Below are positions 43,793-55,700 of a stretch of DNA of 64,000 nt, in pieces. The position numbers were made by a program, and so were the translations under genes. How positions within the stretch are numbered: the first letter of the stretch is position 1; every line of letters starts with the position of its first letter. Where the stretch lies: positions 2,832,501 through 2,896,500 of the forward strand of contig JAOTOL010001644.1 of the NCBI GenBank assembly GCA_034440575.1. Direction: 5' to 3'. This DNA is from Imbricaverruca yamaguchii. Its lineage: Eukaryota; Arthropoda; Thecostraca; Neoverrucidae. The notes below the pieces were generated by a model. It had not been told where the DNA came from, ran no database searches, and was given only the letters and a program-made list of their open reading frames with translations.

Positions 43793-46700
43793 CTGCAAGC
43801 GAGGCATCCCCGTTACCAATAGCACTGCTCCCACATGCATGGCCATTGACATTCGTTCACCTGGGAAATTTGGGGACAGCGCTTTTAAAACACATACGGA
43901 GGCAATCGTGCGGCGAATGCACCCAACTTCAAATTTCGACATTGCGCATAACGAAGCTCACACAATACGCACACCACTAAGCAAATATTTACTGCCTTGT
44001 ACACAATTATTCCCGAGGCAATGGATCAACCTGCCTGTTTCAAGGCAGGATAATTTTCACATGATGAAATGAATTATGAATTCGTGACGCCATAAATTAC
44101 CCTGCGACTGTGGATGATGGGCAGTGATAAATTATTCGCGAAATAGAGTGGAATTTACCACTTTCTGAACACTCAATCGACATCCTTCTTCAAGAAGTAT
44201 GGGCATCATGCTCCTGGATATGAAGCATTCGTGTCTCCTTTCTAACAATATCTCGTTTATGAAGTATAGCTCTTCCTAAATTATAAACCTCAAAATAAGT
44301 GATGAAGGTCCAATCATAATTACCTACACCATCAACCCGAATTTTAGTCTGAAAAACATCAAAAGCATTTTAAATTACACTACTTACGCGTCAAATTTCG
44401 ACATCCTGCTATGCTCGTTTCGACATCTCACACCTAACGACAAACCAATATTTTAACCCTGATGATGGGAGCCGATAACCAGCCGATATCACCACACGGT
44501 GGCAGGCTGGCAAAATACACCCACACACACGCGGGGCCGATAACGTACCCTGAGGCTGTGGGGACGGGGGATGGGGGCAGGGTGCAGGTAACGTATCCTG
44601 CAGCTGCGGGTACAGACTGGAGACGGCTGTGGGGAGTGCATGGTAGGGAGGCGGTAACGTACCCTGCAGCTGCAAGTACAGCCTGACAGCAGCTACAGGG
44701 AGAGGAGGGCAGGGAGGCGGTAACGTACCCTGCAGCTGCGGGTACAGACTGGTGGCGGCGGCAGTGAGCGGCGACGTCGGCAGCAGCCTCAGTCGGCCGC
44801 CGTCGCCGCTGGTGGTGTAGACGGCCAGTGGTGAGCTCGGCCCGGGCCCGAGCAGATATAGCCGGCTGCCGGCGGCTGCCACCGCCCACGGCACCCAGTC
44901 CAGCTGTAGGGCGGGCCGAGCCGACAGACTGTCGCCGGCGACGGCCAACACCGGCAGCCGACTCCAACTGTCGACACAACACAGGACACAACACAGATGT
45001 GAACACAGGACACAACAGATGTGAACACGGAACACACACAACTGTCAACACAGGACACAACACAACTGTCAACACAGGACACAACACAACACACAGCTGT
45101 CAACACAGGACAACGCAACTGTCAACACGGGACACAACACAACTGTCGACACAGTACACGCACAACTGCCAACATGGGACACAGGACACAACACACAACT
45201 GCCATCACGGGACAATACAACTGTCAATACGGCACAGCTGCGACAGGTGCCGAGGCACAGGACAGTTGTGGCAGGTGCCGAAACAGGAAATAATTGTGGT
45301 CAGGGCTGGACTGATATTTTGGTACTCTGGGCTTCCAGCGAATAATTGTCTTGCCGTCCACTCAGGAAATAACATTTTGTTTTGTACACCAGGAACTATG
45401 GTTGTAGTTATCAACTTGGGGATGCCTCGGTATGTTTTGCATTTTTGGAACGATAGTGTGGTATAGGTTGGTTGGTTATTGGAGTTTAGGGGCGCTGCAT
45501 AGTGTGGTATAGCAAGTTCACCAAAACAAATCCAAGAGCTTGAGAAGCAACACTAATTTTCTTAATTCTAAGCCAACAGTTTTGAACATTTGTATCACAG
45601 AACACCACGCGTGCATGATTTCATTACTAAAGAACGTTATTCAGTCTTCCAATGATTGAGACTACATATATCTGGAGAGGACAATGTTCTGGATTACAAG
45701 GCTGCAGTGTAAGGCTGACATTCTCGACGCTGGTCGTGACAAAAACTGATAGTGAGAACGTCGGTAGCGCACATATGCTATATAAAACCGGTGGGGGTTA
45801 GTAAGGTATCCGGCACGTGAAAATATAACATTGTAATGATCCAACACCGCGATGGGCTGCCGGCATCAATACAACACAAACCAACAAAAACAAGAACAAA
45901 AAGCATGGGAGGCCATTAGCCACGACGAACCATTAGCCACCTCGATCGATCTTGGTGTCCAATAGCATGGCAGACCAATGCAGCAATACCAGCGAAGCCC
46001 GACAAAATAACGCATCTGCACTACCGGGAGCTGCTCGACGAAGCCGACAAATGAGCTGCGCGGTGATTTGTGGCGTGCCTGATGACGTGCTCCTGCACGG
46101 TGCAGTGGGCACAGTGCTGATCGGGAACTGCGCACTGGCTCCATTCACACCGGCCACGAGCCCGATCTCCCCGGCCAGGACGCCGCCCCCCGACCAGGAC
46201 GCCGCCACCCCCCCGACCAGGACGCCGTCCTCCCAGGGCGAGACGCCGTCCTCCCGCGCCCCCAGTCCTGGGTGCTACTCGCTAGCCTGATACCGGTGTT
46301 TGCGCGTGTTATGGCGAACATGCTATCCCCCCCCCAAACGCAGCACAGCCGGACGTCACTCGGTGGAATAGCCGAGCCGTCCTCAGTTGCTCGCGTCGAC
46401 GGCGATGCTATTGGCTGGCGCAGAACGTGCCTGTTGCTGTTTGTGCCGCCTCCGGCCAGCCGGGAGCTCGGCTGAAGTGTAGTCGCCGTTCGCAATACAC
46501 AACTCAAGGAGACGCTCGTGTCCAACCGGCACTGTCTGCTCTCACGCCGATCTGGCACATGCAGCCCGGCAAGGTCACGGCGCAACCCAGCGGGTATGGC
46601 GGGCGTGGTGTGTTGGCCCTGGTTGTTGGGGGAGCCCGCCAGCGCAGCGGGTGGCGGGCCTGGTTGTTGGGGAGAGCCCGCCAACCCAACGGGTATGACG

Positions 46701-49700
46701 GGTGTATTGTGTTGGCCTTGGTTGTTGGGAAGAACCAGTCAACTCCGTAAGCGTCCGTGCTTCAGCATCAGCATCAATCGGCGTACGTGCTTCGCTTCTT
46801 GGCAGAGGGCACGCCCCGTATCGTCGCACGTGGCTGAATTCAGTGGACAGATATTGCCTTAGCAGCCAAGAGGGAACTGAGGGCGACATTCGCTCTTCAT
46901 CACCAGCGATCTGATACGCCGAGTCGAGCTCCCCAGTAGCGAGACATTCCGAGTCGCCGAGTCGAGCTCCCCAGTAGCGAGACATTTAGAGTCACCGAGT
47001 CGATCTCTCAGCAACGTGATATGCCGAGTCGAGCTCCCAGCAACGAGATATTCCGGGTGGAGCGTATCAACTGCGCAATACGCTGCCGGCTAACTACGCT
47101 GGCGCCGTTGTAATTGGCGGAACAGACCGTACATGTCAGTGTAGGCAAGACCCATGATAATACTCCACATAATAGCTTCCAATGAAAATGTTCGTTGGGA
47201 ACACTGGTACAGGTGCCTGCTTCCAGCGACAGGTTTACAAACGATTGCATAACAAAAATGAAAATTAGCACAAAGGTGGACCTTAGGTAGGCTGGTATTC
47301 CAGGACACGTTGACTTCGTGTGTGTTGTGGCACGTGTCGACATGCGTGCTGTACTGTGCTGATACTGCCTGACAAGGGTGCGGTGGGTAGACCGCAACAC
47401 ATACTGCAGTCTACGTTTGTGACAGTAAATTTGGTAAAACCCTCGCACAACTATCGGCGGAGCGCTTCCCATACGGCGGAAGCCCCGAGCGCTCCTGGGT
47501 TTAACCCAGCAGCAGTTGGATGCTAATCAGGGGGAGGTATCCGCAGCCAACTTGGAGTCCTACAACTCAGCCCCGGTGGCGCGCGTTGTAGGCACTGAGC
47601 GTTCGAGTTGGGCACCAGCAGCTCCCGCCAGACGTCAACGCCAACAGCGGATGCGGACAGCAACAATTACGACACGTGAATTCCACTCCATTTTTACACA
47701 CCGTCAGCAGACATGGGCGCGAGCACAGATTTTGGACCGGGACTATTCGACCCATTTCGATACATCTTTTACATACACCGCGCATGATAAATCTGCCCCC
47801 ATCCTCACCGTGCAGACACCCACGTCTGCAATGCGCATCACGACGGTTCCAGCCATCAATGGCAGGTGACGCCACATTTGATGCGGCATACTAACCTCTG
47901 CGCAAAAGACCAACAAAAGCAATACATCAGCTTCGAAGAAAGAACGACGCAAAACACCGAGGCAAAGAATATCAATATCTGCGGGATTCGGCACACCGCT
48001 GATCGATTGCTGGCACTGTCCACCTGCGTCAGACATTTCCACTCGACTTTTGCCACCACCAGAACGTGCTTACGCACGTGGACAGTGCCATGCATCGGAT
48101 ATCATCCCGCCGAGCGGGTCCGGCACAACCAACTGATGGCCTGCTCGAAACAAGTTTAACGTGAGGCGTGTGACATAACCAGACATCACGGAACGAAAAT
48201 ACACTGCGCAACAATTTCCGCCTGCCTAGGAGAGCCCCCCCCCCCCTCCACACACACACACTAGTGGTGATAGGCCACGCCCCATCCAGCAGCCAACAGC
48301 CAGTAACGCGGGACGTTAACCCATCAATAGCCGTTGTCGGAACCGCCGCAGGCGAAAAGTGTCGTTGCCGGCATCATGTGTAATTCAATGGCCGCTCTCG
48401 ACATCAGCCGGCACGGCGATAATCGACCACACGCATCGCTACACCGAGCTGTGGTGGGGACGTGCCCGCACCAGGGAATACAGCCGGGCTGTGGTGGGGA
48501 CGTGTCCCGCACCAGGGAATACAGCCGGGCTGTGGTGGGGACGTGCCCGCACCAGGGAATACAGCCGGGCTGTGGTGGTGTCGTGTCCCGCTCCAGGGAA
48601 TACAGCCGGGCTGAGGTGGGGTCGTGTCCCGCACCAGGGAATACAGCCGGGCTGTGGTGGGGACGTGCCCGCACCAGGGAATACAGCCGGGCTGTGGTGG
48701 GGACGTGTCCCGCACCAGGGAATACAGCCGGGCTGTGGTGGGGTCGTGTCCCGCACCAGGGAATACAGCCGGGCTGTGGTGGGGACGTGGCCCGCACCAG
48801 GGAATACAGCCGCGCTGTGGTGGGGACGTGCCCCGCACCAGGGAATACAGCCGGGCTGTGGTGGGGTCGTGTCCCGCACCAGGGAATACAGCCGGGCTGT
48901 GGTGGGGACGTGTCCCGCACCAGGGAATACAGCCGCGCTGTGGTGGGGTCGTGTCCCGCACCAGGGAATACAGCCGGGCTGTGGTGGGGTCGTGTCCCGC
49001 ACCAGGGAATACAGCCGGGCTGTGGTGGGGACGTGCCTGCACCAGGAAATACAGCCGGGCTGTGGTGGGGACGTGCCCCGCACCAGGGAATACAGCCGGG
49101 CTGTGGTGGGGACGTGTCCCGCACCAGGGAATACAATCAGGCTATGGTGGGGACGTGCCCGCACCAGGGAATACAGCCGGGCTGAGGTGGGGTCGTGTCC
49201 CGCACCAGGGAATACAATCAGGCTATGGTGGTGTCGTGTCCCGCACCAGGGAATACAATCAGGCTGTGGTGGGGACGTGCCCCGCACCAGGGAATACAGC
49301 CGGGCTGTGGTGGGGTCGTGTCCCGCACCAGGGAATACAATCAGGCTATGGTGGGGACGTTCCCGCACCAGGGAATACAGCCGGGCTGTGGTGGGGACGT
49401 GCCCCGCACCAGGGAATACAGCCGGGCTGTGGTGGGGACGTGCCCCGCACCAGGGAATACAGCCGGGCTGTGGTGGGGACGTGTCCCGCACCAGGGAATA
49501 CAGCCGGGCTGAGGTGGGGTCGTGTCCCGCACCAGGGAATACAGCCGGGCTGTGGTGGGGACGTTCCCCGCACCAGGGAATACAATCAGGCTGTGGTGGG
49601 GTCGTGTCCCGCACCAGGGAATACAGCCGGGCTGTGGTGGGGACGTGCCCGCACCAGGGAATACAGCCGGGCCGTGGTGGGGTCGTGTCCCGCACCAGGG

Positions 49701-52700
49701 AATACAGCCGGGCTGTGGTGGGGTCGTGTCCCGCACCAGGGAATACAATCAGGCTGTGGTGGGGACGTTCCCCGCACCAGGGAATACACCAGGCTGTGGT
49801 GGGGTCGTGTCCCGCACCAGGGAATACAGCCGGGCTGAGGTGGGGTCGTGTCCCGCACCAGGGAATACAGCCGGGCTGTGGTGGGGTCGTGTCCCGCACC
49901 AGGGAATACAGCCGGGCTGTGGTGGGGACGTGCCCGCACCAGGGAATACAGCCGGGCTGTGGTGGGGTCGTGTCCCGCACCAGGGAATACAATCAGGCTG
50001 TGGTGGGGTCGTGTCCCGCACCAGGGAATACAGCCGGGCTGTGGTGGGGACGTGCCCGCACCAGGGAATACAGCAGGGCTATGGTGGGGTCGTGTCCCGC
50101 ACCAGGGAATACAGCCGGGCTGTGGTGGGGTCGTGTCCCGCACCAGGGAATACAGCCGGGCTGTGGTGGGGCCATGTCCTGCACCAGGGAATACAGCCGG
50201 GCTGTGGTGGGGACGTTCCCCGCACCAGGGAATACAGCCGGGCTGTGGTGGGGACGTGCCCGCACCAGGGAATACAGCCGGGCTGTGGTGGGGACGTTCC
50301 CCGCACCAGGGAATACAATCAGGCTATGGTGGTGTCGTGTCCATCACCAGGGAATACAGCCGAGCTGTGGTGGGGACGTTCCCCGCACCAGGGAATACAG
50401 CCGGGCTGTGGTGGGGACGTTCCCCGCACCAGGGAATACAATTAGGCTGTGGTGGGGACGTTCCCCGCACCAGGGAATACAGCAGAGCTGTGGTGGGATC
50501 ATGTCCCGCACCAGGGAATACAGCCGGGCTGTGGTGGGGACGTGCCCCGCACCAGGGAATATAGCCGGGCTGTGGTGGGGTCGTGTCCCGCACCAGGGAA
50601 TACAATCAGGCTATGGTGGGGACGTTCCCCGCACCAGGAAATACAGCCGGGCTGAGGTGGGGTCGTGTCCCGCACCAGGGAATACAGCCGAGCTGTGGTG
50701 GGGACGTGTCCCGCACCAGGGAATACAGCCGGGCTGTGGTGGGGTCGTGCCCCGCACCAGGGAATACAGCCGGGCTGTGGTGGGGACGTGCCCCGCACCA
50801 GGGAATACAATCAGGCTGTGGTGGGGACGTTCCCCGCACCAGGAAATACAGCCGGGCTGTGGTGGGGACGTGCCCCGCACCAGGGAATACAGCCGGGCTG
50901 TGGTGGGGACGTGCCCCGCACCAGGGAATACAGCCGGGCTGTGGTGGGGACGTGCCCCGCACCAGGGAATACAGCCGGGCTGTGGTGGGGTCGTGTTCCG
51001 CACCAGGGAATACAGCCGAGCTGAAGTGCAGTAGTGCCACGCGCCACTAAATTACACCGGACATTCAGCCTAAGCTTGATACCGGAAGCTATCTGATTGC
51101 AGATCATTCAGAATAAAAGATACGGGCTCCGCGAAAACTGAAGCAGCACTCCTCATGCATTCGTTTCACAAAAAATTGAAATGAGAAAAGCTACGAAGTA
51201 CGAGGAGTCTGAACGAACACAGATCACTTCACAATGTATCGGAACTGGCTAGGGATAAAGGCATAATCCAAATGATTGGTAGGGCGCCTTTACTGGAAAG
51301 GTTGCCGTGCTCAGCAGAGGTTAATGCCCACGCCCTTCACCAGCCGCCAGGTCCAGGAGCCCATCTTCACCGGCAGGTGCTACACCGATAGCGAAACGGG
51401 CCGACACTAAGTGTGTATTTCGGAGAGGACGTAGAATATTATATTCTGCGTGACAGGTAGAATCTGTCCTCCATGTTTTTGCAGCAGGATTTTTGTTTGT
51501 TTGCAAATAATCACGATATATTGTCGACGAGAACTGCGCAGACAGGACAAATTACACAATTTTACAACTGCAAAAGTAGCCAACAATTACTAAAAAAAAT
51601 AGTCTACGACACTCCTGTGCATTGTGTGATCCATTTCCATTCACTAATCTAACACCCAACCCCACCTTCAGATGCTGCATTCTGTAAAGAGTCCACCACA
51701 CTCCGCAGCCTGTACAGCTGCACAGCCAGACGATAGTAAAGGTATCTTGGCCAGACGATGGCGCAATATGACCATTGTAGTCGAGGTGCCGTAAGACCAA
51801 AACAGCCAGACGATACAGTACGGCACATTCCCCGAGAGTATGGGTGTTGTATGACTAATACAGCCTACGTGCCCAAATAACTGTCGACGATACGGTGATA
51901 GCTCGTCCTTGTGGCCACTACACTGGTGCGGGGGTTGGTGGGCATTCTGTTTTAGAGCCTCATGCTGGAATGTTGACTTATGTACAGGACAATTCAAGGG
52001 TAGCTCTCCACAATCAAGGCATCGACGATTCATATGCACCCATAGATGTGATCGGGAAATGTTTGTTTTTCGGACAATCTGGCGAAGTTCACATTCATAA
52101 TTGTTGTGCAATTTCTGTCTTACTTCGACCAATTACGGGAAAAGATTCTATGCGTCCGGCATAAAATCCATGTAACATTACAAAGATTCTAAGTCGTCCG
52201 GGTCGCTGTGGACACCAAAACGCGCTGAATAGTTCGGATATGACGTCATCTGTGACGTACATAGCACAGTCGGGCACATCTACACATCTACAGGCCAGTG
52301 GTCTTATGACTGAGCGGCCAGGACAGCACTAGTCTATGGGGAAGACACCGATATACGGGGACGGCATCGATCCAGGAGATGACACTGGTCTATGGGGATG
52401 GCACTGATCTCCGGGGACCGCGCTAATATATGGGAACTGTGTCGATCTACAGGGACGGCGCTGGTCTACGAAGATGGCAATTAGCTACGAGGGTGGCACT
52501 GGTCTATGGTGACCATAATGTACGGGATGGCACTGGTCTACGGGGAAAGAACATGCAAGAATATACAATCCTTTCTGTATTAAGCTTGAACAAGTCTTTG
52601 CAGATACAACTCATGCCCGATAGGATACATCTATGTTGTTAGGCTCCATTATCGTTCGGATTTTCGTATATAATATCTACACATTTTCTGGTTGTAATTT

Positions 52701-55700
52701 TGATTGGTTGGTTAGTTATTGGTTTTACGACACATCGGCCGTTGAGTCATGTAGCGTCGCCAACCTCTCACGCCGATTGATCGCGGGCGAAGAGTAGCGA
52801 CGGGTGAGATTCGAACCCACAACCTTTCGATTGTGAGACGAGCGACTTACTCCTAGACTACTCGTCCCCGGTTGTAATTTTGCAAAGACTTATTTCGCAC
52901 ACGGGTATGGACCTCGAATGATACTGAAGAGCAAAGCAAGAAAAACATCTTCGGCTAGCTTCACCTGGGCTTCAGAATCGACTGAAATCGGGACCTCACA
53001 TAATGAATAATGATCAAAGCCGTAAAAAACCCGGATCCGAAGTAAAACTTCTTATTGGAAACAGACTATGGTGGAAAATAAAGTTGGTATAAAGCAAACC
53101 AAAGCATTCGGCACAAACTATCGTTTCAAACAGTGATTAACTCCTACTTAGTGCATAATTACACCTTAGTAATCACGTCACATTTTCGCTGGATATCTTC
53201 TCCAACAAACACAGAACCTTGTTGACCTTTGTCTTTCAGCAGCGTTAATCATCGTTAAGTATCCGTGGCTGCATCGGTGGCATCCGAAGCATGCCACGAC
53301 CCTCGGAGACCATCACGGAATTCGTTCCTACTTTGGCCGTCCTTTGTCAGGGCGGAGGGGGAGCGTTAGGGGATGTCAGGCATGCACAGGGATGAACAGT
53401 CAATGGCGACCGGCACTACTTTCAGCGGTTTGTCACAATATTTGTTATCCACAACACACTGGGACACGGGGCTTGGAACAATCTACCAGAAGCGGCAACG
53501 AGAAATGCGAAAAATTGAAGCAATAAAATAGGAAAAATACAATAGAAACGAACGATAAATGCTTCAGCTTCCCAAAGTCGGCTCTTCTCGCAGCGCACTG
53601 CACCTTCACTGCACCGCACATCAATCTACAGCATGTGAAGCGTATTACATGCATGGTCTAGGTTGGAGTTATAAGAGCTAGGAGATTATCTGCTCAGAAC
53701 TAACAGCTATGGAGTGGAAAAAGTGATATACACAAATTAGGGGACGAGTAGTCTAGGAGTAAGTTACCCGTCTCACGATCGAAAGATTGTGGGTTTTGAG
53801 TCTCACCTGTCGCTACTCTTCGCCCGCGACCAATAGGCGTGAGAGATTGGCGACACTACATGACTGAACGGTCGACGTGTCGTATAAACCAACAACCCTC
53901 AGAGTGCGAAAATCCATCCCTCAGTGCAACAATTTCAGTTCAGATCAGATGCAGTTCATGTAATATTGACTGTAGATTATGTATCATCCACAGATCATCT
54001 CTGCTTAGTAGCATACAGGCTGTCAGTGTGACAATTTCAGAGCAAACGAACCTCATGTCACTCTCCACTATACGTTGTGTATCATTCATAGATCAACTCG
54101 GCTCAGCAGCATACAGAGTACGACGTGTTCTCACAAATTCCTCATAGAAGGAAATCCCAGGAACGGTAATCTTCAGAACATATCTTTGACACTGCCTTAG
54201 CGGAGGAACATATATACCGGCGGCTCCATGCTACAGAGCTTCTAGCTTCTCGACTCGCACACAATCGCTTCCGCACAGCCACGAATTGAGGTCAGAAGCC
54301 TTCTAATAGCTGGCTACCCGTGCGTCTTGGCGTTCTTTCGGAGAAACTGCAGATATAGGGTATTTAATGGCATGGCGTGGTTTAAGGCATGAAGAGAACT
54401 GGAAGAAAGAGAGAAGAAAACGGTTGACAATGGTCAGTTCACGACAGGGGTGTAGGAACCGGGTGGAGGGCAAAAGAAATGGTGCAACTGCCCCTCAATC
54501 CTTCTAGTTGAGGGCATGGTTCCCCAACTTTCTGAATAGTTGAAAGGGAAATGAAGCATGCTAGTCATATTAATTTATATATTTGACCGAGGCCTCCACT
54601 GCCAGATGCCGAACATATGCAGGGCTAAGCATGGCTCGACTTTCTCCAAACATTGTCCAAGATAACCATTACCAGCTTCAGGAACACTTTCTACAATATG
54701 TCTGGCACTCGTCACTACTGGTGTCAATTACTGCTCATGATTATCAGCTATGCAGGTAGCTGGCGATAATGACTATGACCTATGACATCAGGAGCAGAGC
54801 AAGTCGACCGAAAACCGCTAGACTAGAAACTAGCATGCCAGATGAGAAGTCACCAGGATATATTTCCATATGACTCTGAGCTTCCTCGTAGCAGATAAAA
54901 ACATAAATTATACCCATATATGCATAGAAGCTTATTAATATGGGCTACACACCCCAAACGTGCCCATCAAAGTATAGATATACATGAGATTGGATTGGAT
55001 TGTGGCTTTACGACACACTCAGCAGCGAGGCCATATGGCGTCGCCTGCCTCTCACCCTGGCAGTAAGGGCAGGCATCGCGGGGAATCGAACCCCGTACCT
55101 CTGACTTGCCAGACGCTCAGCTTAACCCGTCCTGTTTCGGGAATCTTCAACCCCCCCCCCCCCACAGGTTTTTCGCGGATAGCGGAGGAACGGCGTGCGG
55201 CAGCGCGCCAAAATTTGGCATACCTTTTCCCACATCAATTTGGCATGCTGGTTCAAAATTTTGAAGTCAGGTCATGTGGGGTCAACGAGTTAGTCAAGGT
55301 CAAGTGGGGTCACCTCCAAAAAAGTACAACCAGTCGTCACGCATTGATGAATATAGATATTTTAATGAACTTTCAGAGTTTGCTTATCTTTAGAGATGTA
55401 ACAAAACGCACAAGTGGAATTTTTAATTTTTTTCCGTGTTTGACTACACATACATTTTGCATATTTGCCAATTTGCGGTTGAAATAGAGGATACTGTCTA
55501 AAGTAAGCATTTTTATTAGGGCAAGTTGACTTCTAACGTTTCTCGGTCTGCTTTACCCATTGGAAAAGGAAAATTAATGAAAACTTGAAAACTCAAAATT
55601 TTGAAATTAACAAATTTGGGGGGGGGGACAAAAAAATAAAGCCCTGGTCGATTTCGCTGTCCTTTTCTCATTCCAAATAAACTTTGTCTTTTCATATATC

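Larger units (their letters stand above)
45513..48449 (-). other. wdr4 intron 6, left part, unique sequence
   Basis: Two small tandem repeats (46595, 46915) and otherwise unrecognised sequence. Open frames of 90-180 codons on both strands show no known domain. Confidence 0.4.

Noticed and set aside
48450..51022. CRISPR-like regular array
   Set aside because: The units are contiguous with no unique spacers, the DNA is animal, and the same pattern occurs many times with other units.
48359..51034. 891-codon + strand open frame (and 517-codon - strand frame)
   Set aside because: They run through a 41-bp tandem array whose unit lacks stops in all frames on both strands; no domain, no exon context.
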